Source: Novosphingobium aureum (lineage in GTDB: Bacteria > Pseudomonadota > Alphaproteobacteria > Sphingomonadales > Sphingomonadaceae). Taken from it: DNA of 64,000 bases. The stretch spans positions 2,604,001-2,668,000 of the forward strand of contig NZ_JADZGI010000001.1 of NCBI RefSeq assembly GCF_015865035.1. Direction: 5' to 3'. Every line of letters starts with the position of its first letter. The stretch's first letter is position 1. The notes beneath the pieces are model-generated. The model saw only the letters and a list, made by a program, of their open reading frames with translations. It searched no databases and had not been told where the DNA came from. This document shows positions 27,632 through 39,349 of this stretch, piece by piece. Made by a program: the position numbers and the translations under genes.

Positions 27632-29191
27632 ATGAAAGCAATATCGATGCTCGCCGCCATCCCCCTCGTGGCGCTTGCACAGCCCGCGTTCGCGCAGAAG
27701 GGCGATGCTCCGAACGCCGCGAAGATGCACGACGAGAAGGTCGCCGAGCAGATCGCCGACAGCTGGGCCAGCGCTCCTGTCGAGGAAGTGACCAAGACCA
27801 CCAAGGGCTCTGTCAGTGTCGATGGCCGCTCGATCGCCTATACCGCGACGGCGGGCACGCTGACCCTGCGCGATGCCAAGGGCAAACCGACCCAGAGCAT
27901 CTTCTACACCGCCTACACCGCGCCCGGTAAGAACCGCCCGGTCACCTTCTTCTACAATGGCGGTCCCGGCTCGGCATCGGTCTGGCTGCGCATGGGCAGC
28001 TTCGCACCGACCAAGGTGACGACCTCGGACCCGGTCGCGGTCGCCCCTGCCCCTTACCCGGTCGGCCCCAACCCCGACAGCCTGATCGGCTCGACCGACA
28101 TGGTCTTCCTCGACGCACCCGGCTCGGGCTACTCGCGCGCGCTGGGCGACACCGATCCCGGCGCGTTCTATGGCGTCGACCAGGACGTGAATGCCTTTGC
28201 CGACGCGATCCAGCGCTACATCACCAAGAACGGACGCTGGGGCGATCCCAAGTACATCTTCGGCGAGAGCTACGGCACGACGCGCTCGGGCGCCCTGTCC
28301 GAGGAAATGGAAGGGCGCGGCATGTCGCTCAACGGCGTGATCCTGCTCTCCTCGATCATGAACTACGGCATCCGCCAGTCCGGCTTCGACAATATCCACA
28401 TCGGCTACCTGCCCAGCTATGCCGCGACCGCCTGGTACCACAACAAGGTGGCCGACCGCCCTGCCTCGCTCGACCAGTTCGTCGAGCAGGCGCGCCAGTT
28501 CGCCAATGGCCCTTACGCCTCTGCGCTGGGCAAGGGTTCCGACATCACCCCGGCCGAGGAAGATGCGGTCGCGCGCGAGATGAGCCGCTTCACCGGCCTC
28601 TCTGTAGACTACATCAAGAGCGCCAACCTGCGCGTCGATCTCAGCCGCTTCCGCAAGGAACTGCTGCGCGGCGAACGCGAGACGCTGGGCCGCTTCGACT
28701 CGCGCTACACCGGCACCGATGCCGATGCAGCCGGCGAAGGCCCTGAGTACGATCCCTCGAGCACCGGCATCACCGGCCTGTACATCTCCAGCTTCATGGA
28801 CCAGCTGCACACCAAGTTCGGCTATGATACCGACCTCACCTACCGCCGCAGCGCGCGCGAGGCCGGCAATTTCAACTGGGACTGGTCGCACAAGGCACCG
28901 GGCTACGGTTATTCGAGCCAGCAGAACCTCGTCGACGTGACTGCCGACCTGAGCCGTGCGATGCGTACCAACCCGCATATGCGCGTGCTCTCGCTCAACG
29001 GCTACTACGACATGGCGACGCCGTTCCACTCGACCGAGCGCGACCTCAAGCACATGATGCTCAAGCCCGAGCTGCGCTCGAACCTCATGTTCAAGTACTA
29101 CCCGGCCGGGCACATGATCTACCTCAATCCAGAAGCACTGCACCAGATGCGCCTCGACCTCGAGGCCTTCTACGCGCAAGGCGCGCGCTGA
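27632..29191 (+). CDS. Secreted serine carboxypeptidase-like peptidase S10
   Basis: The protein has 519 residues. A signal peptide spans about residues 1-22 (MKAISMLAAIPLVALAQPAF). The oxyanion segment is FFYNGGPGSASVWLRMGSF and the nucleophile serine lies in YIFGESYGTTRSG. The later aspartate (LNGYYDMATPF) and histidine (YYPAGHMIYLNP) complete the S10 triad. It is an exported, probably periplasmic carboxypeptidase. It has its own AT-rich upstream region (27510-27631) and is followed by a clear terminator, so it is a single-gene unit. Confidence 0.92.
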   Translation: MKAISMLAAIPLVALAQPAFAQKGDAPNAAKMHDEKVAEQIADSWASAPVEEVTKTTKGSVSVDGRSIAYTATAGTLTLRDAKGKPTQSIFYTAYTAPGKNRPVTFFYNGGPGSASVWLRMGSFAPTKVTTSDPVAVAPAPYPVGPNPDSLIGSTDMVFLDAPGSGYSRALGDTDPGAFYGVDQDVNAFADAIQRYITKNGRWGDPKYIFGESYGTTRSGALSEEMEGRGMSLNGVILLSSIMNYGIRQSGFDNIHIGYLPSYAATAWYHNKVADRPASLDQFVEQARQFANGPYASALGKGSDITPAEEDAVAREMSRFTGLSVDYIKSANLRVDLSRFRKELLRGERETLGRFDSRYTGTDADAAGEGPEYDPSSTGITGLYISSFMDQLHTKFGYDTDLTYRRSAREAGNFNWDWSHKAPGYGYSSQQNLVDVTADLSRAMRTNPHMRVLSLNGYYDMATPFHSTERDLKHMMLKPELRSNLMFKYYPAGHMIYLNPEALHQMRLDLEAFYAQGAR

Positions 29192-29220
29192 GGCACAGAG
29201 CTCCGCAAAACCGAGCAAGG

Positions 29221-29254
29221 AAAAGGGTCCCGGCGCAAACCGGGGCCCTTTTTC
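29221..29254 (+). terminator. Rho-independent terminator after the S10 peptidase
   Basis: A GC-rich hairpin (GGGTCCCGG paired with CCGGGGCCC, one mismatch, six-base loop) is followed by a run of T, 30 bases after the peptidase stop. Confidence 0.9.
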
Positions 29255-29308
29255 ATGCAGGTGTCGATCGCTCTGCCCTGACCGTGTCAGACCGTCAGGC
29301 GAACCTGC

Positions 29309-30646
29309 TCAGCTACTGCCGAGTTCTGCCCTCGCCAATGTATCGAACAGCGCGACGCTCATCGGCTGCGCGCGCAGGAAGCCCTGATAGTAGCTGCAGT
29401 GCTCGCGCGCGACGACCTCGCGCTGGGCCTCTTCCTCGATCCCTTCCGCGATCACTTCCATGTCGAGTGCCTGCGCCATCGCGACAATGGCGCGCAGCAC
29501 CGCGACGTCGCGGCTGTCTTCGGTCACCCCCTCGATCATCGCGCGGTCAAGCTTGAGGTAGTGGATCGGCAGGACCTTGAGATAGCGGAAGTTGCAGAAG
29601 CCCGCGCCGAAATCATCGAGCGCGACGCGAATCCCCTGCGCCGAGAACTCCGCCATGATCTGCGCCACTGCGGTGACGTCGGCGATGAGCGACTGCTCGG
29701 TGATCTCCAGCGTGAGGCGGCGCAGCGGAAAGCCGCTCTCGCGCACCAGATCGAGCATCTGATGGGTATAGCTCTCGAAGGCGAGATCGGCGGGCGTCAC
29801 GTTGACCGAGAGGCGAAGTTCGCCCGGCCACTCGCGCGCCGCGAACAGCGCCTTGCGCGCGATATGGCGCGACAGCGGGCCCACGTGATCGACACGCTCG
29901 GCAATGCTGAACAGCGCCCCTGCCCCGATCCTGCCCAGCTCCGGGTGATCCCAGCGCGCCAGCGCCTCGGCGCCCGTCAGGCTGTCGTTCACAAGGCTGA
30001 ACTGAGGCTGGAAAAGCACTTCGATCTCGTCGCGGTCGATCGCGCCGAGCAGATCTGCCTCGAGCTGCGCGGCCGAGCGTCCGGGTAAGGTCGCCTCACC
30101 GTCGGCCCAGACAAGCCGGTGCCCGGGCTGCTCGCTCGCGTCGAACAGCGCGTGTCCGAGCCGGTCGAGCATCGCTTCGCTGGTTTCCTGCGCAAGCGTG
30201 CGGATGAGAGCGAAGCGCGGCGAGAGACGCACGATACCTGCCGTCACCGCCACAGGCCGGGCGACGAGGTCCGCAAGCTGGTCGGCCAGCAACTGCCAGC
30301 GCTCGCGGCTGCACGCGACATTGGCCGCGAGGACGAAAGCGCCGTTGCCGGCCTCGGCGAGAACCCAGGGGCCATCGATCTCTGCAGCGGCGAAATGGGC
30401 AATGCGCCCTGCCACTTCGCGCAGCGCGCCATCGCTCGCGGCAGCGCCGTAAGCCATGTCCACGCTGTCGAGGCGGCGCAGGCCGATCATCAGGGCATGG
30501 ACATGCGCATGATGGAGCTCGCGTGCGGCTTCCTCGCGCCAGCCAGCCACCGCAGCGTGAAGCGCCTCGAGACCGCGCACGCCGCCCGGCGGTGCCGCAC
30601 GCCTGCGCGTGCGCTGCGAAACCGGGCCTGTGTGCGTAGCGTCCAT
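29309..30646 (-). CDS. Cyclic-di-GMP phosphodiesterase, degenerate GGDEF plus EAL
   Basis: The product is 445 residues from ATG 30646, which has AAGGAG six bases before it. The N-terminal half resembles a GGDEF domain, but the signature position reads EAGNGAFVLAAN, so cyclase activity is not expected. The EAL domain (about 197-445) has TGAEALARWDHPE, LSVNVTPADL, LTLEITEQS, ALDDFGAGFCNFRYLKVLPI, YLKLDRAMIEG and EVIAEGIEEEAQ, so the metal-binding residues look complete. It has no membrane segment and should hydrolyse c-di-GMP in the cytoplasm. It diverges from nadK. Confidence 0.9.
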   Translation of the reverse strand: MDATHTGPVSQRTRRRAAPPGGVRGLEALHAAVAGWREEAARELHHAHVHALMIGLRRLDSVDMAYGAAASDGALREVAGRIAHFAAAEIDGPWVLAEAGNGAFVLAANVACSRERWQLLADQLADLVARPVAVTAGIVRLSPRFALIRTLAQETSEAMLDRLGHALFDASEQPGHRLVWADGEATLPGRSAAQLEADLLGAIDRDEIEVLFQPQFSLVNDSLTGAEALARWDHPELGRIGAGALFSIAERVDHVGPLSRHIARKALFAAREWPGELRLSVNVTPADLAFESYTHQMLDLVRESGFPLRRLTLEITEQSLIADVTAVAQIMAEFSAQGIRVALDDFGAGFCNFRYLKVLPIHYLKLDRAMIEGVTEDSRDVAVLRAIVAMAQALDMEVIAEGIEEEAQREVVAREHCSYYQGFLRAQPMSVALFDTLARAELGSS

Positions 30647-30783
30647 GCTGTCTCCTTGCCCCAAACCCCTTGCCAAACGGTTCAAAATTTTCCAGCCAAA
30701 TCAGCCGAGGGTCTCGGCCTGTCCCGATTGGGCACAGCCGGTAGACTGGAGCGACCAAGGCAAACGTGCAGCAGGACCCGACA

Positions 30784-31623
30784 ATGGCAGGAAATTTCGA
30801 TACGCCGGACAGTGCAGGCACGGCGATCACGCAGCCCATCGGCGGCGGTCCGCTCAAGCTCGCGCTCATCGTCTCGGACAGCGGCAAGGCGCAAAGCGGC
30901 GCCGTAGCGCTGCGCAAGGCGCATTCCTGGGTCAAACCCGAGGAGGCCGACGTGCTGGTCGTGGTCGGCGGCGACGGCTTCCTGCTCCACGTTCTGCACG
31001 AACTGCTCGACCGCGACGTGATCAAGCCCTGCTTCGGGCTCAACCTGGGCACGGTGGGCTTTCTCATGAATGGCCAGCACGACGACACCCGCCCGCTCGT
31101 CGAACGCGTGATGCAGGCACACCGCGTCCCGGTCAGCCCGCTGCGCATGCAGGTCACGACCGGCTCGGGCGAAGTCCATAGCTACTACGCGATCAACGAA
31201 GTGTCGCTGCTGCGCGAAACGCGCCAGACAGCCAAGCTGGAAGTGCGCATCAACGGCAAGGTACGCATGGAGGAACTCGCCGGCGACGGCATCCTCGTCG
31301 CCACTCCGGTTGGCTCGACCGCCTACAACCTCTCGGCCAACGGCCCGATCCTGCCACTGGGATGCCGCATGCTGGCGATGACCCCGATCAGCCCGTTCCG
31401 GCCGCGCCGCTGGAAAGGCGCGATCCTGCCCGAGAGCGCCGAGGTCGAGTTCCGCATCCGCGAGCCCGGCAAGCGCCCGGTCGCCGCCGTCGCCGACCAG
31501 AAGGAAGTGCGCGACGTCAGCACCGTACGAATCGCAGCGGCGAAGGAAAAGGAACTCACCCTCCTTTTCGACCCCGGCTTCACCCTCGAGGAACGTATTT
31601 TCGCCGAGCAATTTCAGGTCTGA
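30784..31623 (+). CDS. nadK: NAD kinase
   Basis: This 279-residue protein makes NADP from NAD and ATP. It shows the diagnostic motifs VVVGGDGFLLHVLHEL (GGDG), FGLNLGTVGFLMN (NxGTxGFL) and GDGILVATPVGSTAYNLSAN, plus the family-typical DQKEVRDVSTVRI near the end. ATG 30784 has AGGA seven bases upstream; an in-frame GTG at 30766 is an alternative start. It is followed by tRNA-Asn after about 140 bases. Confidence 0.95.
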   Translation: MAGNFDTPDSAGTAITQPIGGGPLKLALIVSDSGKAQSGAVALRKAHSWVKPEEADVLVVVGGDGFLLHVLHELLDRDVIKPCFGLNLGTVGFLMNGQHDDTRPLVERVMQAHRVPVSPLRMQVTTGSGEVHSYYAINEVSLLRETRQTAKLEVRINGKVRMEELAGDGILVATPVGSTAYNLSANGPILPLGCRMLAMTPISPFRPRRWKGAILPESAEVEFRIREPGKRPVAAVADQKEVRDVSTVRIAAAKEKELTLLFDPGFTLEERIFAEQFQV

Positions 31624-31767
31624 AGCTAGGCCTTCTGCGGGCTTTAGGACCTCGCCCGAAACTTTCTCGCGGCTCGCGGCAAATTTTCTGAAGAGCGGGG
31701 TTGCCAACCCGGAAGGCCCTGCGTATAGGCGCACACCTGCCCGGCGGTGGCGACATCAAAGGGCTGC

Positions 31768-31842
31768 TCCCCGATAGCTCAGCGGTAGAGCATTCGACTG
31801 TTAATCGAATGGCCGTAGGTTCGAATCCTACTCGGGGAGCCA
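31768..31842 (+). tRNA. tRNA-Asn(GTT)
   Basis: A full cloverleaf can be folded by eye: acceptor TCCCCGA with TCGGGGA, D-arm AGCTCAGCGGTAGAGC, anticodon loop CTGTTAA with anticodon GTT at 31800-31802, and T-arm GTAGGTTCGAATCCTAC. The CCA end is encoded. Confidence 0.97.
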
Positions 31843-31973
31843 TTTCCTTTCCCAAGGAAATCAAAGGCTCGCAAGTCACAACCGGCGCAAGGCCAGTGCG
31901 ACACAGGCCGCTTCCACAACATCGTTGATTCTCAGCCGAGCGCTGACGATTGCCGTCTTACGACTGCGTCGGG

Positions 31974-32141
31974 TCAGTGCACCGCGGCGAGCGTGCGTAC
32001 CTGCTGGAAATCGAGCTCCTGCGAATGGCCGGCATCCCAGGCCTCGCGCCAGCGCGGGTTGCGGTAGGGATTCGCTTCCGATGCGATTCCGTCGCGCGCC
32101 GCCTTCTGGCCCCACAGCCTTGCCTGGTAGATCGATGCCAT
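31974..32141 (-). CDS. RMF-like small protein (55 residues)
   Basis: The frame runs from ATG 32141 to TGA at 31974-31976. The protein begins MASIYQARLWGQKAARDG and continues with EANPYRNPRWREAWDAGH. The pattern of an alanine/glycine helix, an NPY turn and two spaced tryptophans before a glycine resembles the ribosome modulation factor family (RMF/CrpP, PF04957), whose members bind and dimerise ribosomes in slow growth. The match is by pattern only. The ribosome-binding site is weak. It stands alone on the minus strand between tRNA-Asn and a small plus-strand gene. Confidence 0.6.
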   Translation of the reverse strand: MASIYQARLWGQKAARDGIASEANPYRNPRWREAWDAGHSQELDFQQVRTLAAVH

Positions 32142-32468
32142 GTGCCTATGCCTTCTCTATCGGAGGATACGCATGATGCAATGCAACCCGGTTCTCCGTG
32201 TTCCGGCTTCGCCGACCAGCTGCATCCCGCACACGATGAAGCGTAAGTGCCTTTTTGACCAGATGCTGCACTGCAATGCCGGAAGCCTGTCCAGCACTGG
32301 CACAAGATGAAATCGTGGCTTTGCGAACGGGAACCACTCGCGCATCAGACGGTTCGACTAACTGATCGACCGGACTGGCCGAAAGGCCATCGCAAACCCG
32401 TTCGGTCGGCCCTAGTTCGAAGGCCGGTCGGGACGCGTTGTCCGGGCCGGTCCATCTGTTCGTTGCGC
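32142..32468. other. Gap between two small genes, with one possible micro-ORF
   Basis: About 330 bases with no standard gene. A plus-strand frame of 45 codons (32173-32310) starts ATG ATG and has GGAGG six bases upstream, but its cysteine- and serine-rich product resembles nothing I recognise. The rest looks non-coding and probably carries promoters for the two flanking small genes. Confidence 0.35.
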
Positions 32469-32492
32469 ATGACTGTTCGTCGCGGGATTCTT

Positions 32493-32690
32493 ATGCAGAC
32501 CTACACCCTCAAGTACTTCGACGATGCCGTGGGGCTGGAGAAGCGGATTGAGTTCAAAGCCGCCCATGCCGGTGGCGCACTCGTGGTCGCCAAGAACGAG
32601 GCTCCCGACCGTCATGCCGAACTGTGGGAAGACGGTCGGCGCATCTGCATCCTCTATCGCCGCGAGGACGTCTGGCAGATACGCCCCTGA
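32493..32690 (+). CDS. Conserved small hypothetical protein (65 residues)
   Basis: The product reads MQTYTLKYFDDAVGLEKRIE at the start and ends REDVWQIRP. It has alternating charged and hydrophobic residues suggestive of a small alpha/beta fold, no signal peptide and no membrane helix. I do not recognise a function. ATG 32469 in the same frame is an alternative start. It is followed by a strong bidirectional terminator, which supports it being a real transcription unit convergent to secA. Confidence 0.6.
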   Translation: MQTYTLKYFDDAVGLEKRIEFKAAHAGGALVVAKNEAPDRHAELWEDGRRICILYRREDVWQIRP

Positions 32691-32721
32691 GCGCTCCACA
32701 CCACGCGAATCTTGACCAAAC

Positions 32722-32762
32722 GCAAGAAGGGCCGCCGTAGTCGCTACGGCGGCCCTTCTTGC
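32722..32762. terminator. Strong bidirectional terminator between the small gene and secA
   Basis: A perfect 19-bp stem (left arm 32722-32740, right arm 32744-32762) closes a three-base TCG loop. A-rich and T-rich flanks on the two sides let it work for both convergent transcripts. Confidence 0.93.
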
Positions 32763-32826
32763 TTTCGTTGCGGGTTACACGCCCGCGAGGGGCGACCGTG
32801 AGGCCACCCCTTCGTTACGGCAACGC

Positions 32827-35565
<2,739 letters not shown>

Positions 35566-35701
35566 GGCGGGAAATCCCTGTTTTTTCGAAATATCGATAT
35601 GAATATGGAGGACGCGCGCGAGCATGTGGGCCGGCACGTCCGGTCAGCTCTCGCAAGAGCCGCAATCCGGGGGCGATCCGCGTGGCACGGACCTTGCCCT
35701 G

Positions 35702-35983
35702 CTATTCGCGGGCGCGGTCGATCCGGGTGAGAACCGCAGGAACCGAGCGCACCGCGGGCGCGATCTCGCGCGACGGGGCATGGATGCGAGTATTGCGCCA
35801 GCCCGGCTCGGGCAGCCTCGCCAGCGCGACAGGCGCACGCGGGGCCTTGGTCGCGGCTGCCTCGGCAATCATCCGGACCTGCTGCGCCGAAGGCAACTGC
35901 GCTGCACGCGCCTGCTGCGCCGAAGCAGGCGCGGCGAGGCCCGTAAGCAGGGCAAGCAGGGTCAGGATCAGGCGATTGGCCAT
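35702..35983 (-). CDS. Small secreted hypothetical protein
   Basis: From ATG 35983 the product is 93 residues. Residues 1-22 (ANRLILTLLALLTGLAAPAS) form a clear signal peptide with AQQ after the likely cleavage site. The mature part is short, rich in Ala, Arg and Pro, and has no family I can name. It sits between secA and argJ, divergent from argJ. The frame is open 40 codons further upstream, but only the signal-peptide start makes sense. Confidence 0.6.
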   Translation of the reverse strand: MANRLILTLLALLTGLAAPASAQQARAAQLPSAQQVRMIAEAAATKAPRAPVALARLPEPGWRNTRIHAPSREIAPAVRSVPAVLTRIDRARE

Positions 35984-36141
35984 TGCCACCAGATAGGAAG
36001 CCAAGGCACGGCTGTCTACCGCGCAATGGCCACTGTTCGCCGGGAAGTGTAGCCGGACCTGATCGAGTACCCGCAGCAATCGGCGTGCCTGCGCCGATTG
36101 CATCCTTGACCCAGCGTCAAGGGGCGCTACCGACTTGCGCC

Positions 36142-37368
36142 ATGTCCGACACCGTCTCTCCGCTCGCCTCGCCCTTCCCCGCCCTCCCGCAGATCGCGGG
36201 CGTCACCCCGCGCGTCGCGCGTGCCGGGTACAAGGACTGGGGCCGCTGCGACCTGACCTACGTGACCTTCGATGAGGGCACTGCGGTTGCCGGCGTGTTC
36301 ACAAGGAACGTTTGCTGCTCTTCCGAGGTCGAGATCGGTCGCGACAACCTCGCACAGGGCTCGGCCCGCGCGCTAGTGGTCAATGCAGGCAACTCGAATG
36401 CCTTCACCGGCTACCGTGGGCGCGAAGCGGTGGAACAGATCATGGCGCAGGTCGCCGAGCATCTGGGATGCACGAAGGAGGAAGTGTTCGTGTCCTCGAC
36501 CGGCGTGATCGGTGTGCCGCTGCCCAAGGACAAGGCCCGCGAGGGTCTGGAGAAGGCACTCGTCGCGCAGCCGTGCTCGTGGAACGAGGCGGCCGAGACC
36601 ATCGGTACCACCGACACCTTCGCCAAGGGCGCGACGGCAAGCGCCATGATCGGTGAGACGAAAGTCACGATCAGCGCGATCATCAAGGGTTCGGGCATGA
36701 TCGCCCCCGACATGGCGACGATGCTCGGCTACGTCTTCACCGATGCCGCGGTATCGCCTGCGTTCCTGCAGGAATGCCTCTCCGCTGCGAACACGCGCAC
36801 GTTCTCGTGCATCACGGTCGATTCGGACACCTCGACCAGCGATACCGTCCTCGCCTTCGCGACCGGCAAGGCAAGCAACGCACCGCTCGTCGACGCAAAC
36901 AGCCCCGGCGCCGATGCCTTTGCCGCCGCGATCCACGACGTCTGCCGCCAGCTCGCCCACCTCGTCGTACGCGACGGCGAAGGCGCGAACAAGTTCATCG
37001 CGGTCTCGGTCTCGGGCGCCGTTTCGGACGAGAGCGCGCGCAAGGTCGGCATGGCCATCGCCAACTCGCCGCTGGTCAAGACCGCCATCGCGGGCGAAGA
37101 CGCCAACTGGGGCCGCGTGGTCATGGCCGTGGGCAAGGCAGGCGAGCCCGCCGACCGCGACCGCCTCTCGATCGGCTTTGGCGGCACCTGGGCCGCGAGG
37201 AACGGTCTGCCGCTCGCCGACTATGACGAGGCTCCGGTGGCAGCGCACCTCAAGGGCCAGGACGTGACCATCGAGGTCGACCTGGGCATGGGGGACGGCG
37301 CCGCCACGGTGTGGACCTGCGATCTCACGCATGGCTACATCTCGATCAACGCCGACTACCGGAGCTGA
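36142..37368 (+). CDS. argJ: Bifunctional ornithine acetyltransferase / N-acetylglutamate synthase
   Basis: This 408-residue ArgJ recycles the acetyl group in arginine synthesis. The self-cleavage site and nucleophile threonine lie in GMIAPDMATMLGYVFTDA; the family usually reads APNMATML, and here Asp replaces Asn while the Thr is kept. Other family segments are VVNAGNSNAFTGYRG, VFVSSTGVIGVPLP and GEDANWGRVVMAVGKAG. ATG 36142 is chosen as the family start. The GST gene begins one base after its stop. Confidence 0.95.
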   Translation: MSDTVSPLASPFPALPQIAGVTPRVARAGYKDWGRCDLTYVTFDEGTAVAGVFTRNVCCSSEVEIGRDNLAQGSARALVVNAGNSNAFTGYRGREAVEQIMAQVAEHLGCTKEEVFVSSTGVIGVPLPKDKAREGLEKALVAQPCSWNEAAETIGTTDTFAKGATASAMIGETKVTISAIIKGSGMIAPDMATMLGYVFTDAAVSPAFLQECLSAANTRTFSCITVDSDTSTSDTVLAFATGKASNAPLVDANSPGADAFAAAIHDVCRQLAHLVVRDGEGANKFIAVSVSGAVSDESARKVGMAIANSPLVKTAIAGEDANWGRVVMAVGKAGEPADRDRLSIGFGGTWAARNGLPLADYDEAPVAAHLKGQDVTIEVDLGMGDGAATVWTCDLTHGYISINADYRS

Positions 37369-37369
37369 C

Positions 37370-37999
37370 ATGAGCCGGACCACGCCTACTCTGACCGTCT
37401 GGGGCCGGCTCAACTCGCACAACGTCAAGAAAGTCGTCTGGTTCGCAGAGGAACTGGGCCTCTCCTACCGCCGCATCGACGTGGGCGGCGCGTTCGGCTT
37501 CAGCGAGGAATACCTCGCCAAGAACCCCAACCGCCTGATCCCCACCATCGAGGACGGCAAGATCACCTTGTGGGAATCGAACGCGATCCTGCGCTACATG
37601 GCGGCTGAATACGGCGGCCCGCGCTGGTTCGCGAACGATCCCATCGACCGCGCGCTCGCCGACCGCTGGATGGACTGGCAGTTCGCCTATGCCGACGCGC
37701 AGCGCGATGCCTTCCTCGGCTTTGCCCGCACCGCGCCCGAGGATCGCGATGCGGCCAAGATCGAGCGCTCGATCGCGGCCTGCGCAAAGCATCTCGCGGT
37801 GCTCGACGCGCACCTCGCCACTACGCCCTACCTTTCGGGCAACGATTTCGGCATCGGCGACATCCCGATGGGCGTCTACATCCACACCTGGTCGGCGCTG
37901 CCCTTCGACAAGCCTGCCTTTCCCAACGTCACGGCATGGTACGAGCGCATCCGCAGCCGCGCAGGCTATGCCGACAACGTGATGATCCCGCTGACCTGA
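37370..37999 (+). CDS. Glutathione S-transferase family protein
   Basis: The product has 209 residues. The N-terminal thioredoxin-fold domain starts LTVWGRLNSHNVKKVVWFAE and contains the cis-proline loop NPNRLIPTIEDG and the glutathione-binding WESNAILRYMA. The helical C-terminal domain follows, with SGNDFGIGDIPMGVYIHTW. It likely binds glutathione; its substrate is unknown. GGAG lies 5 bases before ATG 37370, and the gene starts directly after argJ, so the two are probably co-transcribed. Confidence 0.9.
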   Translation: MSRTTPTLTVWGRLNSHNVKKVVWFAEELGLSYRRIDVGGAFGFSEEYLAKNPNRLIPTIEDGKITLWESNAILRYMAAEYGGPRWFANDPIDRALADRWMDWQFAYADAQRDAFLGFARTAPEDRDAAKIERSIAACAKHLAVLDAHLATTPYLSGNDFGIGDIPMGVYIHTWSALPFDKPAFPNVTAWYERIRSRAGYADNVMIPLT

Positions 38000-38022
38000 C
38001 GCGAGAGGATACGCAAGCCATC

Positions 38023-38835
38023 ATGATCACCCCTGCCCTCACCAGCGCGGTCGAAGCGATCATGCGCGAAGCCTCGGACCGCGCCATCGCCCCGCGCTAT
38101 CGCAAGCTCGAGCAGGACCAGATCATTGACAAGGCGCCCGGCGACGTCGTCACCATCGCCGACCGCGAGAGCGAGGCCATGCTCACCGCACGCCTCTCGA
38201 ACCTGCTGCCCGAAGCGTGCGTCGTGGGCGAGGAAGCGGTCCACGCCGATCCCGAGGTCATGGCCCGGCTCAAGGACAAGCTGTGCTGGATCGTCGATCC
38301 GCTCGACGGGACGATGAACTTCGCGCAGGGCAAGGCCCCGTTCGGCGTGCTCGTCGCGCTCGCCGACAAGGGCGAGACCATCGGGGGCTGGATCCTCGAC
38401 ACGCTCTCGGGGCGGTTCTGCCATGCAGGACTTGGCACCGGAGCCTTCGTCGAAGGCTACAAGGTCTCTGCGCGCAGCACCGGGCAGGAGCCGCCGGTCG
38501 CCGCGATCTCGACGCTGTTCCTCGATCCCGAGCAGCGCGAGCAGGTCAAGGCACAGGTCGAGCCGCACTACACGCTGGTCGACATCCCGCGCTGCGCCGC
38601 CGAGCAATATCCGCGCCTCGTGCTGGGCACCAACGACATCTCGGTCTTCAACCGCACGCTGCCCTGGGACCATGCCGCAGGCGTACTTTTCCTCAACGAG
38701 GCCGGCGGCAAGGCCGCGCGCCCCGACGGAAGCCCCTACCGTGTCGACGAATACGAACGCACCGAACTGATCGGCGCCTCGAGCCCCGCACTGTGGGACG
38801 ACTTCGCCGCAATCGTCGCCGAGATGCAGGCCTGA
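38023..38835 (+). CDS. Inositol monophosphatase family protein
   Basis: This 270-residue, metal-dependent sugar phosphatase-like protein has the two family signatures: CWIVDPLDGTMNFAQGKAPF (metal-binding DPLDGT) and LPWDHAAGVLFLNEAGGKAA (WDHAAG). GEEA near residue 68 gives the third metal ligand. The family includes SuhB, histidinol-phosphatase HisN and CysQ; the exact substrate cannot be read. ATG 38023 follows the GST gene by 23 bases, and a terminator follows the stop, closing the argJ-GST-phosphatase unit. Confidence 0.88.
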   Translation: MITPALTSAVEAIMREASDRAIAPRYRKLEQDQIIDKAPGDVVTIADRESEAMLTARLSNLLPEACVVGEEAVHADPEVMARLKDKLCWIVDPLDGTMNFAQGKAPFGVLVALADKGETIGGWILDTLSGRFCHAGLGTGAFVEGYKVSARSTGQEPPVAAISTLFLDPEQREQVKAQVEPHYTLVDIPRCAAEQYPRLVLGTNDISVFNRTLPWDHAAGVLFLNEAGGKAARPDGSPYRVDEYERTELIGASSPALWDDFAAIVAEMQA

Positions 38836-38857
38836 GGCCAAGCCTCCGGACAAAACG

Positions 38858-38894
38858 AAAAGGCCGCAGGCAACCTAGTGCCTGCGGCCTTTTT
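38858..38894. terminator. Bidirectional terminator between the phosphatase gene and trxA
   Basis: A perfect 15-bp stem (38858-38872 with 38879-38893), rich in GGCCGCAGG, encloses a six-base loop. A-run and T-run flanks serve both convergent genes. Confidence 0.93.
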
Positions 38895-38934
38895 CCTTGT
38901 CGACGTCAGGGCTCCTTGCGGCGCCCTGCCGCGA

Positions 38935-39255
38935 TCAGATCTCGCCTTCGATCCAGCCCTTGAGCGCGCTCTTGGGCGCTGCACCGAGCTTCTGGGCAAC
39001 CGCCTCGCCGTTCTTGAACAGCACCATCAGCGGGATCGACTTCACGCCGATCTGGCCGGGGATGTCGGTGTTGGCCATGATGTCCATCTTGGCGATGGTC
39101 ACCTTGTCGCCGAGTTCGTCACTGATCTCTTCGAGAGCCGGGCCGATCATCTTGCACGGACCGCACCAGTCAGCCCAGAAATCCACGAGGACGGGCTTGT
39201 CGGACTTGAGGACATCGTCCTCCCAGCTGGAATCGGTGACGGCGATGGTGGGCAT
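38935..39255 (-). CDS. trxA: Thioredoxin
   Basis: This is a 106-residue thioredoxin with the redox motif DFWADWCGPCKMIGP and the cis-proline segment IKSIPLMVLFKNGE-like (reads VKSIPLMVLFKNGEAV). It reduces protein disulfides in the cytosol. It is the last gene of the conserved divL-to-trxA order but has its own upstream region of about 95 bases, with a TTAAC half-site near 39258. Confidence 0.97.
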   Translation of the reverse strand: MPTIAVTDSSWEDDVLKSDKPVLVDFWADWCGPCKMIGPALEEISDELGDKVTIAKMDIMANTDIPGQIGVKSIPLMVLFKNGEAVAQKLGAAPKSALKGWIEGEI

Positions 39256-39349
39256 GGATTAACTCCTCATAACTGCGTTTGCAGGCAATCTGCTTTGGAT
39301 GGCAATCTAGTGATGAAACGGCCCGGAGCAACGCCCCCGGCCAAAAGGT

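Noticed and set aside
39256..39275. TTAAC half-site before trxA as a CtrA box
   Set aside because: The second half (TTAA seven bases on) is missing, so there is only a chance half-match.
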